A stretch of 64,000 bases of DNA from contig CAWIKY010000003.1 of NCBI GenBank assembly GCA_963836905.1, positions 62,001-126,000 of the forward strand, given 5' to 3'. Shown here piece after piece: positions 43,622-53,472 of this stretch. Both the position numbers and the translations under genes were made by a program. A model generated the notes under the pieces. That model saw only the letters and a program-made list of their open reading frames with translations, was not told the origin of the DNA and searched no databases. The stretch is from CAWIKY01 sp963836905. GTDB taxonomy: Bacteria > Pseudomonadota > Alphaproteobacteria > Caulobacterales > Hyphomonadaceae. Positions within the stretch are counted from its first letter, which is position 1, and each line of letters starts with the position of its first letter.

Positions 43622-45307
43622 CTAGAGCGTTTTAGCGGCCAGTGGAAGCGCCAGCGGACCTCTCAGAGACTCGCCGACCGACATACCATCAAGATCAAAA
43701 CGTTCCGGTAGAAGCGGTCCGATCGCATGAAAAAGCAATTCGAGTTGGCGTGCTTCTCCATGCTCATATTCGATCCATGCCCGCGCGCGACGTCCAAGAC
43801 CTTCCAGATCGTCAGGATCTGCAAGACAGGCCTCCATCTGCGTCTCGACGCCTTCGACAGTATCGGCTGCCAGGACGGGTGGTGGCGTCCGAAAGAACTT
43901 GCTGGCTGATGGCCAGTCAAACCGTGTGATGACGCGTTGCCCGACGCCCATGGCCTCAAGTGAAACGCCACCGAACGCCTTGCAGCCGAACTGGTCGAGC
44001 ACAGCAATGGCTTCCGTGTAGACCGGCCAGAGGCGCTTGCGGGCGAGGGGCTGCTGCCAGGTGACATTTGCTCCAAGGCCCAGTTCTTCGATCAGGGCTT
44101 CTGTCTCATCGAGTTCTGCACCCCATCGAACCAGCCTCAGGTCGAAATTCGCACGACGCTCCAGAAGTCTGGCTGCGGCACGCAGATAAACGTCATTACC
44201 CTTCAGAATCGAGGCATTGCCAACTTTCCAGTGATGACGCGCCGGGGCGAGGAAATAGGGCCGCGTCTGCCTCGATGGTAGAACGCGACGGGCAGGTGGG
44301 CGAATGTCGCGGACACTGAACGGATGAAGGACGGGATGAACGCGTGCTGGCTCAAGCTTCATCTTCCGAGCCGCCGGCAAGCAGTCTGTGTTGGTCACGA
44401 GCGTCTGCGGACTCTGCTCGTAGACGTATCGGGTCAGGCGACCCATGGGGCTGTCCTCGAACGGAAGACCGCGGATCGTTCCCAGTTCGACCGAGGCAAA
44501 TCTCTTGAATCCGAGTGCGGCGGGAAAATAGCTCATCGTCGTAAAGCCGAGCACCAGATCGAAGCTCTCAAGAATGGGTTCGAAGAAGGCCCGGTTCTGA
44601 CGCACAAACTCGATTTCCGCAGGCACGTCAGCCGGAGTGGCGTCAGACGGGTTCATTTCGCCGGTAATCCCTGGCGTTTGTGTAGCCGACTCAAGGTCTG
44701 CAGGTTCCGTTTCCCTGACCGGCCCACTGCCAGTTTGCCCATCAGGTTTGTCGACAAACCGCGCCATACCCGTTGCGCGCAGAGCGCGGACACGGATCGC
44801 CTTGAGATATCGGTTCTGTCCCTGCACCAAACCGCGAACGAGCCATGGCAGGTCGCCGGTTGTCAGTCGCCGCGCAAATTCATTGATGCGTTTGCGTGTA
44901 GAAAAATCAGATGCAGATCCGAGCATTCGGGCTTCGAGGGCTCGAAAGGCGGTTTGCCACGGACCCTGAATGAACCAGTCCGGTCTCTTGTAACCGCTCC
45001 GCGACATTTTCGACCATCTCGGCAGATAGTCATCACCATGACGACCACGCAAACGGGCTTCATGCCATTCAGGCGAGGCCATGATGTGAAAGAAGTCGGG
45101 ATCGATCACGACCGCATCGATCCCGTGTCGTCGCAGCAATTTTGCAGTCACATATGCATAGTTCGCAACGTTGCCGATAAGCAGTATTCGCAACGGATCG
45201 TCTGATTGCGAAATCCGCTCCAGCCAACCGGGGGGTAATTCAACCTCCGGTGCAGTGACATCCGGGTAGCTGCGCCTCTTTGCTTTACCTGTTTGAGCCA
45301 CTAGCAC
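43622..45307 (-). CDS. GT-B glycosyltransferase (GT4-like), long form
   Basis: A 561-residue protein. The C-terminal half is a GT-B donor domain with FLAPARHHWKVGNASILKGNDVY-type sequence, LRLVRWGAELDETEALIEELG and the EX7E-like FGGVSLEAMGVGQRVI. The N-terminal half has a Rossmann-like start (LRILLIGNVANYAYVTAKLLRRHG) and a central low-complexity acidic insert (about residues 195-230). The start is GTG at 45307, with a second GTG two codons on. It is divergent from the next glycosyltransferase across 44 bases. Donor and acceptor are unknown. Confidence 0.72.
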   Translation of the reverse strand: MLVAQTGKAKRRSYPDVTAPEVELPPGWLERISQSDDPLRILLIGNVANYAYVTAKLLRRHGIDAVVIDPDFFHIMASPEWHEARLRGRHGDDYLPRWSKMSRSGYKRPDWFIQGPWQTAFRALEARMLGSASDFSTRKRINEFARRLTTGDLPWLVRGLVQGQNRYLKAIRVRALRATGMARFVDKPDGQTGSGPVRETEPADLESATQTPGITGEMNPSDATPADVPAEIEFVRQNRAFFEPILESFDLVLGFTTMSYFPAALGFKRFASVELGTIRGLPFEDSPMGRLTRYVYEQSPQTLVTNTDCLPAARKMKLEPARVHPVLHPFSVRDIRPPARRVLPSRQTRPYFLAPARHHWKVGNASILKGNDVYLRAAARLLERRANFDLRLVRWGAELDETEALIEELGLGANVTWQQPLARKRLWPVYTEAIAVLDQFGCKAFGGVSLEAMGVGQRVITRFDWPSASKFFRTPPPVLAADTVEGVETQMEACLADPDDLEGLGRRARAWIEYEHGEARQLELLFHAIGPLLPERFDLDGMSVGESLRGPLALPLAAKTL

Positions 45308-45351
45308 CTATTACCGTTGTCACCGAGTCGAGCCTACCTACCCGCAAGCCT

Positions 45352-46416
45352 ATGAAAATTCCAATGGAAATAACAACTGAGACCCGGCGCAGACCATTGA
45401 GAGTTTTGCACGGGCCCGAGAACGTTTCGGGCATGGCGGCTCTGATTGCACGTGAACAACGCGCACTGGGTCTGGATGCGGTTTCAGTCTGCTTGCCCAA
45501 TAGATACGCCAGTTCTCCTGACTTCGAACTCGCCCAGCGCAATGAGCGGTCCGTTTCGTTTTCAAAGTTTTTCGGAACGCAGTTTCTTACCTTTGACGTC
45601 TATCATTTCTACTATGACAAGACATTTACCGGGACACACTTTCGCGACATCAATGTACTGAAGCGGCTCGGAAAACACGTCGTAACGACATTTCTCGGCT
45701 GTGATATTCGAGACCCCGATCTGCCGGGCAGTCGCGAGGACAATGCGATGTGTGTCGCTTGCGGACGTAACGGATGCAGCCCGAACCGCGATTTGCTGCG
45801 AACAAGAAGCCGGAATACGGATGCCTGTTACGTCACTACGCCGGATCTTCTGGAAGGGATGGCGCACGCAAGCTGGCTACCGTTGACCGTAGACAGACGG
45901 GACTTTGCAGAGTTTCCGAAATCTGTTGCGCGGGACTTTCGGAGCGGAGAGCCCTTGCGAGTGTTTCATGCGCCCACAGACCCGGTAAAGAAAGGAACGG
46001 GGTTCATCCTCAGGGCAATCGCAAATCTTCAGGATGCGGGTATTGCGATAGACCTCGTTGCACCCGATCACCGCGCCAGATCGGACCTGATCGCGATGGC
46101 GCGAACCTGTCATGTTGCCATCGACCAGCTTGTGTCCGGTGTCTACGGCACGTTCTCAGTCGAGATGATGGCGGCGGGCGTTCCTGTCATGGCCGGATGC
46201 AAACCGGAACTTTGGCATCTGGTTGACCTTGAGGGCATGCTGGTGTCAGGCACTACGACGCTTGAGGCGGATCTGCTGGATATCGTTGAGCGACGCGTGG
46301 ATCTTGGTGTGCGTGCCCAGGCAGGCTTTGACAGGTTCGAGCGGCTTCATTGTCCGGAGAAGGTCGCTTTGAAAGCCAGTGAAAGCTACTTCTCCCCCAG
46401 CTCAGCACCGGCGTAG
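45352..46416 (+). CDS. GT-B glycosyltransferase-like protein
   Basis: A 354-residue protein with GT-B character. It begins LRVLHGPENVSGMAALIAREQRALG, has FHAPTDPVKKGTGFILRAI and ends with GVYGTFSVEMMAAGVPVMAG, the EX7E donor-site equivalent. In the middle is a Cys cluster (CVACGRNGCSPNRD with CDIRDPDLPG before it) that could bind a metal. ATG 45352 is taken; ATG 45364 is an alternative, and neither has a clear Shine-Dalgarno. Its 3' end overlaps the end of asnB on the other strand by 31 bases. Confidence 0.68.
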   Translation: MKIPMEITTETRRRPLRVLHGPENVSGMAALIAREQRALGLDAVSVCLPNRYASSPDFELAQRNERSVSFSKFFGTQFLTFDVYHFYYDKTFTGTHFRDINVLKRLGKHVVTTFLGCDIRDPDLPGSREDNAMCVACGRNGCSPNRDLLRTRSRNTDACYVTTPDLLEGMAHASWLPLTVDRRDFAEFPKSVARDFRSGEPLRVFHAPTDPVKKGTGFILRAIANLQDAGIAIDLVAPDHRARSDLIAMARTCHVAIDQLVSGVYGTFSVEMMAAGVPVMAGCKPELWHLVDLEGMLVSGTTTLEADLLDIVERRVDLGVRAQAGFDRFERLHCPEKVALKASESYFSPSSAPA

Positions 46417-48312
46417 AGCGTTTGCATCCGGCTTGCCCACCGGGCAGCAATGGCCATTCGCAGATCGAGCGGGCTCACCGCGCCCTCCTCCAGCCTCCGG
46501 AGCTGCTCTCTGCGCCATACCTCCGGCACGAGTGAGCCGAGGTAGTGTCCCTGATCCTCCAGCGTGAACCGCACCCACCGGCCCAGATCGCCAGCAAGCC
46601 AACGATCCTGCGGCGTAACGAAACCAAGCTTCCTGCGACGGTTCACGATCATGTCCGGAAGGAGCCCGCGAAACGCATCACGTAGCGGCTTCTTGGTCCA
46701 TCCATTTGAAATCTTGATCTGTCCGGGCATTCGCAGACCGAGGTCGGCAAAATCAGCGCCCAGAAACGGCAGACGCGTTTCCACACCGTGCGCCATCGCA
46801 TTGCGGTCTTCGTATCGAAGCAACGCAGGCAGAGAGTTCTTCGTGGTCAGTCGCCGAACAAGCTCGTCGAGCGCGCTTCCGGCCTGCGAGAGAGGTTCTG
46901 CTTCGGGAATTGCGCCAGCAACAGGCAAACCCTGTGGAGGAAATTTCCCGAGCGCATTCAGGATGCCCCGCCGCACCGGTTCACCCAGCACCTGACGGTA
47001 GACCTCGCGCGCAAGGCTCTTCGCTGAACGATCGGACGGGCTCTTGATCAATGCTTTGTACAGCGCACAGGCTGACAGAAACCTGCCAGTCCGTACCCGG
47101 TCGGCAACCGCGAAAGCCGCCATCGAAGAATATCCGGCGAGGATTTCATCGGCGCCCTGCCCGCTCAGCATGACTTTTCGTCCTGCCGAGCGTGCCTCGC
47201 GATAGACGAACCATTGGGCGACCACTGAGGTATGCGGAAACGGTTCACCCTGGGCATCGATTACGGCGTCAATGTTTGCGACGATGTCTTCAGCTTGCGG
47301 CGAGAGCTGGTGGTGTGGAAACGCTGATCCCTCACGCGCGGCCGCGATAAACGGAGCTTCACTCAGACTTCGGCCAGATGCATCATCTTCATCATAGACG
47401 GCGGAGACCGTTGCAAAATCGCGTTGGCGATCCTTCGCAAGCACCCGATCAGCCGCCAGGAGGATCGCGCTGGAGTCCATTCCGCCGGATAAGGTAAAAC
47501 CGACCGGCACATCGGCAACCAGACGTCCGGCGACTGATGCCTGCAAACCCTCGCGGGCGCTGTCGGCAGCCTGTGAAGCGGTTACCTTTGGATCGAACTC
47601 TTGGTGGCGACCAGAATCGCGAGGTATCTCGTAGCGCATCTTGCATACCGTCTGCAGACAGTCCGGGCAGACGGATTGTGCACGAGCCCGCAGGTGGAAA
47701 CGGTGTGATTCCGGAGATGAAGCTTTGCGGCAGATGCCCAACGCTTCCAAAGTTCAGGAAGCTTGCCATCACGTCAGGATTGATGTCCGGCCGAATAAGG
47801 CCGCTGGCAACAAACTGACGAAGCTCCGACCCCACCGCCAGTCCGGTATGTCCATCGGGCATGGAAACAATAGCGGAATAAAGCGGCTTTTCCCCGAACC
47901 TGTCTCGGGCCAGAAACACGGTCTGCGTATCTCTGTCATAGATGATGAACGCGAACATCCCGTCCAGACGCGGCAGGATTTCAGCGCCGTGCCTTACGAA
48001 CGCCTTGAGCAGTACCTCGGTGTCTCCCTCTGTTTCGAAGGTTTCACCCAGATGGATCAGGTCTTCACGAAGGCTTGGAAAATTGTAGATCGCCCCATTG
48101 AAGACGAGCGTGAAACGTCCGTCGGCAGTGGTAAAAGGCTGGTCTGAACGTGGATCCGGATCATAGATGGCCAGCCTGCGATGCCCCATGAAAACCGGGC
48201 CCGCATCCGAGCTAAACCGTGCAACCCCTTCACCGTCGGGCCCGCGATGGGCTACGCTCGACAGCGCGGCAGGCCGTTCAGGAAGATTGATCGTGAACCA
48301 TAAACCACACAC
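46386..48312 (-). pseudogene. asnB: Glutamine-dependent asparagine synthetase-like, frameshifted
   Basis: AsnB-type amidotransferase. The start is GTG 48312, so that the nucleophile Cys is residue 2 (VCGLWF). The glutaminase domain has VAHRGPDGEG and the synthetase domain the PP-loop FTLSGGMDSSAIL. The frame breaks after DTSRFWSPP: one extra base near 47600 separates it from EFDPKVTASQAADSARE, after which the frame is intact to 46386. Next to three glycosyltransferases it may amidate a sugar acid in a surface glycan rather than make free asparagine. As written it is inactive. Confidence 0.8.
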
Positions 48313-48366
48313 GTTTTTATCTTTCGTGAGATGTTGCTTGCTGCATAGACGGACCGGGCCCTTCCT

Positions 48367-49632
48367 ATGAGCGAACAATCAATGACTGTTAAGCCTGCCG
48401 CGCTCATTTGCGATCGCCTGACCCAATATGACTCGCGCATTGCAAGAATGGCGGAGGCGCTTGAAACCGCCGGATATGCGCCCAGCAAATATGCAATGAC
48501 CCGGTCTGCCAACCCTGATGAAGGCGCGGCTTATGCTGCGTCTCCGGGCATTCTGCCACTTGCCGCGCTGGCGCTTCTCGGGCTGACCTTCATTACGGGA
48601 CTGTTCGTTTCGGCTCCTTGGACGCTTCTGGCGCTCTTAGCTGTCGCGACCCTCTCCGGTATCATAGCGGGCCTTGCGCCATTACGATCTCTCACGACGA
48701 AATTGTGGGCATTCGCCTCGTACCGGCTGAGGATGATCTCCCTGTCTGCGCAGATCGGTAAACGCACACCCGCAGTGATCGTTTGCTGCGACATCAACGC
48801 CCTCCCCCTCTCTGCACGTCTCGCGAGAAAACACGGTGTGCCGCTGGTCTATGATGCACACGAATATTTCCGCGAAGAAGTGCTTCATGACGAGGCCCGC
48901 AAGGCATGGGTGGCGAAAGTGGAAGAGGCGCACGCGAAAAACATCGACCTGTTCATCACGGTGAACACCAGCATTGCACGCCAGTATGAAAAGGACGGTG
49001 CCGGCTTCCCGCCAGCGCTGGTGATCCATAACCAGTCTGACGCCGCATCCGCGTCAGCCTATGATGGACGGCTTCATGCCGAGGCCGGGCTCGCTCCTGA
49101 CACCCGCATTCTTCTTTATCATGGTGGTCTTGCGCCGATGAGAGGACTGGAGCGGCTGGCAAGGCTTGCGCCTCATCTGGAACGTGACTGGGCGATCGTT
49201 GTCATGGGCATCGGTGCCAAAGACGATTTCTTTCCCGCCGCCGACGAGATGGTTCGGTTCGTCGAACCCAAACCGATGCATGAACTTGGCAACTGGATAA
49301 GAGGAGCAACTCTTGGAGCGATCCTGTATGAGGGCGGCGCGCTCAACCAGACCTTCTGTTCGCCGAACAAACTCTGGCAGTATCCGGCAGTGGGCGTACC
49401 TGTTCTGGTCTCTCCTCTCCCCGAACTTCGACGCGTGGTGGAAACGTATGGCAGCGGTTTCGTCGTCCCCGAAGACCTGCAGCCGGAAGCTTTGGCGGAG
49501 ATGCTCGCGAACCTCTCGCCGGACGAGCTCGCAGATGCACGAAAGGGCTGTGCGAGGCAGATTCGCGCCGAAAGTTGGGACCTCTCGCGAGCCAAGCTGA
49601 TCGAGCATCTGGCCGCCCTGAGCCAAAGCTGA
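48367..49632 (+). CDS. Glycosyltransferase (GT4-like) with membrane hairpin
   Basis: A 421-residue GT-B protein. Two hydrophobic helices (about residues 60-110, ILPLAALALLGLTFITGLFV and TLLALLAVATLSGIIAGLAP) interrupt the N-terminal domain and would tether it to the inner membrane. The rest shows VYDAHEYFREEV, LLYHGGLAPMRGLERL and CSPNKLWQYPAVGVPVLVSP, the EX7E-like donor site. It is divergent from asnB over 54 bases and ends at a strong terminator. The substrate is unknown. Confidence 0.75.
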   Translation: MSEQSMTVKPAALICDRLTQYDSRIARMAEALETAGYAPSKYAMTRSANPDEGAAYAASPGILPLAALALLGLTFITGLFVSAPWTLLALLAVATLSGIIAGLAPLRSLTTKLWAFASYRLRMISLSAQIGKRTPAVIVCCDINALPLSARLARKHGVPLVYDAHEYFREEVLHDEARKAWVAKVEEAHAKNIDLFITVNTSIARQYEKDGAGFPPALVIHNQSDAASASAYDGRLHAEAGLAPDTRILLYHGGLAPMRGLERLARLAPHLERDWAIVVMGIGAKDDFFPAADEMVRFVEPKPMHELGNWIRGATLGAILYEGGALNQTFCSPNKLWQYPAVGVPVLVSPLPELRRVVETYGSGFVVPEDLQPEALAEMLANLSPDELADARKGCARQIRAESWDLSRAKLIEHLAALSQS

Positions 49633-49642
49633 CCCCACAAAA

Positions 49643-49668
49643 AAAGCGCCGGATCGCTCCGGCGCTTT
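49643..49668. terminator. Bidirectional rho-independent terminator
   Basis: AAAGCGCCGGA and TCCGGCGCTTT form a perfect 11-bp stem around a TCGC loop, with A and T runs on either side. It lies between the convergent ends of the glycosyltransferase gene (49632) and hppA (49697) and can stop both. Confidence 0.88.
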
Positions 49669-49696
49669 CGCTTTGAATCAAGTCAGATCTCTATCC

Positions 49697-51865
49697 CTAG
49701 ATATGGGACAGGATAGCCAGCATCAGGAGTGCCACGATGTTCGTGATCTTGATCATCGGGTTCACAGCCGGTCCGGACGTGTCCTTGTAAGGATCACCGA
49801 CCGTATCACCGGTAACCGATGCCTTGTGGGCCTCGGAGCCTTTCAGATGCTTCACGCCATCCTTGTCGACGAAACCGTCTTCAAAGGATTTCTTCGCGTT
49901 GTCCCAAGCGCCACCGCCTGAGGTCATGCTGATGGCAACGTAGAGACCTGTCACGATCACACCCAGCAATAGGGCACCGAGAGCCGAGAAGGCCTGCGAT
50001 GGTCCCGCGATGAAGTAGATCACGGCGAACAGTACGATTGGCGACAGGACCGGCAAAAGGCTGGGCACCAGCATTTCGCGGATAGCGGCTTTCGTCAGGA
50101 TGTCGACAGCCCGACCATAGTCCGGGCGCTGTTCGTAGGTCATGATGCCTGGCATCTCACGGAACTGGCGACGGACTTCCTCGACCACATCCTGAGCAGC
50201 ACGGCCAACAGCCATCATCGACATTCCGCCGAAGAGGAACGGCAGGAGGCCCCCGAACAGCAAGCCAACAACCACGTATGGATTGGAGAGCGAGAAGTCG
50301 GGAATGACCCCTGTAAAGAAGCTGCCTTCACCCGCATTTGCGGCAAAGTATTTCAGATCCTCGGTGTACGCTGCGAACAGCACCAGTGCGCCAAGACCGG
50401 CTGAACCAATGGCATAGCCCTTGGTGACAGCTTTCGTCGTGTTGCCCACAGCGTCCAGCGTATCGGTCGTCGAACGAACACTGTCATCAAGGCCTGCCAT
50501 TTCGGCGATACCGCCTGCGTTGTCGGTCACAGGACCGAACGCATCGAGCGCAACCACCATGCCTGCAAGTGCCAGCATGGTCGTCGTGGCAATCGCGATA
50601 CCGAACAGGCCGGCCAGATTGAAGGTCACCAGAATGCCGCCCATGATCACGATCGCAGGCAATGCGCAGGCTTCAAGTGAAACAGCGAGACCCTGAATGA
50701 CGTTCGTACCGTGACCCGAAACGGAGGCCTGGGCGATTGACTTCACCGGACGATAGTCCGTGCCGGTATAGTACTCGGTGATCCAGATGATGAGCCCGGT
50801 CACGATCAGACCAGCCAGGCCGCAGAGGAGGAAATCCCAGCCACTGATGACCAGACCTGCACCGGTTTCCACCGTCGCACCGAACCCGCCCATGACGAGA
50901 TAGATGGCAATCGCCACGCCGATGGCAGAGAAGACAGCAGATGCGATGAAGCCCTTGTAGAGCGCGTTCATCACGTTGTTGCTCTTGCCGAGCTTCACGA
51001 AGAACGTACCAATGATGGAGGCCAGAATACAGACCCCGCCAATCGCAAGCGGCAAAAGCATCATCATCGAGGCGGCTTCGCCTGCGAAGAAGATGGAGGC
51101 CAGCACCATGGTGGCGACAACCGTCACCGCATAGGTCTCGAAAAGGTCAGCGGCCATGCCGGCACAGTCGCCGACATTGTCGCCGACATTGTCAGCGATG
51201 GTGGCAGCGTTACGCGGGTCATCTTCCGGAATACCGGCTTCGACCTTACCAACCATGTCGCCGCCGACGTCAGCACCCTTTGTAAAGATACCGCCGCCCA
51301 AACGGGCGAAGATCGAGATCAGCGAGGCACCGAAGCCAAGCGCGACCAGTCCATCGACAATGGTGCGGTCAGTTGTCTCGAAGCCAAGAACCCCGCGCAG
51401 AAAGCCGTAATATCCGGCCGTTCCCAGAAGCGCGAGACCCACGACAAGCATGCCTGTTACGGCACCTGACTTGAACGCCATGTCCAGTCCGGCTGCGAGA
51501 CCGCCCGAACGGGACGCTTCGGTTGTGCGCACGTTTGCCTGTACCGACACTTTCATGCCGATGAAGCCTGCTGCACCCGAAAGAACGGCGCCGATGAGGA
51601 AGCCGCAAACGATGATCACAGCATCTGCAAAGGAGCTGAGTGAGAACGCCGCAAACAAGAGGACTGCAATAACCACGCCAACGATGGCGATCATGCGATA
51701 CTGACGCTTCAGGTAGGCGTCAGCGCCTTCCTGAATTGCTTTGGCGATTTCCTTCATGCGATCATTGCCAGCAGGCGCGGCCATAATGGCCCGGCTCTGC
51801 AGAGCTCCGAAAGCGATAGCTCCGATTGCCGCAGCAAGCACGAGCACAAGTGTCCAGACAAACAT
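49697..51865 (-). CDS. hppA: K+-independent membrane H+-pyrophosphatase
   Basis: A 722-residue integral membrane pump with about 16 helices that couples pyrophosphate hydrolysis to proton export. The substrate motifs are GADVGGDMVGKVEAGIPEDD and DNVGDNVGDCAG; the C-terminal SGGAWDNAKK is also present. The residue pair after GNTT is Lys (GNTTKAVTKGYAIGSA) where K+-dependent pumps have Ala, which identifies the K+-independent subclass. It is separated from the glycan locus by a terminator. Confidence 0.95.
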   Translation of the reverse strand: MFVWTLVLVLAAAIGAIAFGALQSRAIMAAPAGNDRMKEIAKAIQEGADAYLKRQYRMIAIVGVVIAVLLFAAFSLSSFADAVIIVCGFLIGAVLSGAAGFIGMKVSVQANVRTTEASRSGGLAAGLDMAFKSGAVTGMLVVGLALLGTAGYYGFLRGVLGFETTDRTIVDGLVALGFGASLISIFARLGGGIFTKGADVGGDMVGKVEAGIPEDDPRNAATIADNVGDNVGDCAGMAADLFETYAVTVVATMVLASIFFAGEAASMMMLLPLAIGGVCILASIIGTFFVKLGKSNNVMNALYKGFIASAVFSAIGVAIAIYLVMGGFGATVETGAGLVISGWDFLLCGLAGLIVTGLIIWITEYYTGTDYRPVKSIAQASVSGHGTNVIQGLAVSLEACALPAIVIMGGILVTFNLAGLFGIAIATTTMLALAGMVVALDAFGPVTDNAGGIAEMAGLDDSVRSTTDTLDAVGNTTKAVTKGYAIGSAGLGALVLFAAYTEDLKYFAANAGEGSFFTGVIPDFSLSNPYVVVGLLFGGLLPFLFGGMSMMAVGRAAQDVVEEVRRQFREMPGIMTYEQRPDYGRAVDILTKAAIREMLVPSLLPVLSPIVLFAVIYFIAGPSQAFSALGALLLGVIVTGLYVAISMTSGGGAWDNAKKSFEDGFVDKDGVKHLKGSEAHKASVTGDTVGDPYKDTSGPAVNPMIKITNIVALLMLAILSHI

Positions 51866-51991
51866 TCCCTTACCCCATTTAATTATGGACCGGGCGCACT
51901 GGACCTTTGATGAGTCGTCATCGCCCCCGATTTCGCGCGGACACTGCCAAAATGACCGCCCCGCTGCAAGCGAAAGGATTGGAACGCCACG

Positions 51992-52426
51992 TTAATTGGT
52001 GGCGGATTTGACAAAGACCTTCTGGGAATTGGCCGTCACGATGGAAATGCCACTCACCGCGTCGCCCATGTCCGCACGGGCAAACGCCGATTTCACCACT
52101 TGTTCGAATAGAACCAGATCAAGTTCCATGGGGCTTTTCGGTTTGGCAACAGACACCTTGTGCGCTTCGCGCAGGACCAGATCACGGTAGACATGGGCAT
52201 GCTCGCGAAACTCCCACTGATCATAGCCGTCGGCAATCTCGATCTGGGCGGTCACAAAGAGGTAGTTGATCAGTTTTCCGTCATGAGAGACCGGCATGAT
52301 GAGTCCGCTGAATTCGACGGATTTGTTGCTGGACGTTGAAGTTGACGCTGCTTCTTCAGCGGCATGAGCGCTGAGAGGGGAAACAGTCAGACAGAGCGCA
52401 GCGGCGAGAACAAGGGCGTGTTTCAT
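51992..52426 (-). CDS. Exported protein of unknown function
   Basis: A 144-residue product with a clear signal peptide (ALVLAAALCLTVSPLSAHA). The mature part has a Ser/Thr-rich spacer and then a compact domain (FSGLIMPVSHDGKLINYLFV, YDQWEFREHAHVYRDLVLRE) that faintly recalls FliL-like periplasmic proteins. I do not assign a family. It follows thiL by 29 bases in the same direction and may be the last gene of the rib-nus-thi operon. Confidence 0.65.
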   Translation of the reverse strand: MKHALVLAAALCLTVSPLSAHAAEEAASTSTSSNKSVEFSGLIMPVSHDGKLINYLFVTAQIEIADGYDQWEFREHAHVYRDLVLREAHKVSVAKPKSPMELDLVLFEQVVKSAFARADMGDAVSGISIVTANSQKVFVKSATN

Positions 52427-52455
52427 GCGACCTCTTATAGAGGATCAGACTTGAT

Positions 52456-53472
52456 TTAGTCTGAACGCCCGAGCGAATGTTCGTAGCCGGACTTTACCAT
52501 ATCAAGTGGCGCGCCCGTCGCATCCGTGAGTGCAAATCCGCTGCCGACACTGGCAAACCCGATACGCGTCATCTGCAAGTCCGTACCCGAAATCTCTTCC
52601 AGAAAGTCCGCTTCCCAAGCGTTCGATACGCTCATCAAGACCTGATAATCGTCTCCGGAGGTCGCCAGCATTTGCCGTTCTTCTATCGTCGGCGGTTTAC
52701 CCAGCACGTGCCGTGCTGCAGGGCTCACTGGCATGGCCTCAAGGTCCATGGTCAGTTTGACCTTTGAGGCGTCGGCCAGCTTGCTCGCATCCACGATCAG
52801 TCCGTCCGAGATATCCATTGAAGCACTCGCATAACGGGCAACGAGGTCGGCAATAGCCATGTTCGGGAGGGCTGGCACACGGTAAGCGTTCACAAGCCGG
52901 GTGCGGGCGCGGCTTCGTTCATCCCCGTCACTGAAGGAACCCGCCACATCTGACGGTGCTGTTTGATTGAACGCAAGGCCCAGCCCCGCATCGCCAATGG
53001 TGCCGCTGACATAGAGAGCGTCACCGGCTCTTGCGCCGCTGCGCCTGACCGGACCGCCATCACGGCATTCGCCAATCAAGGTCAACGTCAAAACCATTGG
53101 TCCGAAGATCGAGACGGTATCTCCGCCGATGAGCGATATCGAAAACCGGGCAAGATCTTCGCCGAACCCGGCAACCAGGTCCTGCAGTTCATTTTCGCTT
53201 CGCGCCTCTGGCCAGGCAAGATTGAAGGTCGCACTGACAGGCAACGCACCCTTGGCGAGACAATCGGAGACGTTCACGCGCACAAGCTTCTGCGCGATGG
53301 TGAAAGGCGGGTCCCAAGGCTGAAAGTGGACTCCTTCGACGAGCGTATCGGTCGTGATAATGTGAGCCTTGCCGGTCAGATCGAGGCGGGCAACATCATC
53401 CGTCAGCCCGTTCGCGCCGGAACTTGTAGCCAGGGGCGCAAGAAGCCGATGGATGACATCGGCTTCCTTCAT
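52456..53472 (-). CDS. thiL: Thiamine-monophosphate kinase
   Basis: AIRS/PurM-like kinase, 338 residues, that phosphorylates thiamine monophosphate to the diphosphate cofactor used by PdhA. It has GLTDDVARLD, TTDTLVEGVHF, LIGGDTVS, SMDISDGLIVDASKLA and SGDDYQVLMSV, all ThiL metal and nucleotide motifs. The ATG overlaps the nusB stop as ATGA. The nusB-thiL pairing downstream of ribH is widespread. Confidence 0.93.
   Translation of the reverse strand: MKEADVIHRLLAPLATSSGANGLTDDVARLDLTGKAHIITTDTLVEGVHFQPWDPPFTIAQKLVRVNVSDCLAKGALPVSATFNLAWPEARSENELQDLVAGFGEDLARFSISLIGGDTVSIFGPMVLTLTLIGECRDGGPVRRSGARAGDALYVSGTIGDAGLGLAFNQTAPSDVAGSFSDGDERSRARTRLVNAYRVPALPNMAIADLVARYASASMDISDGLIVDASKLADASKVKLTMDLEAMPVSPAARHVLGKPPTIEERQMLATSGDDYQVLMSVSNAWEADFLEEISGTDLQMTRIGFASVGSGFALTDATGAPLDMVKSGYEHSLGRSD

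Noticed and set aside
44324..45205. Long + strand open frame of about 293 codons opposite a glycosyltransferase
   Set aside because: Antisense to a gene with recognisable GT-B motifs; composition is Arg/Ser-rich, as expected of a shadow frame.
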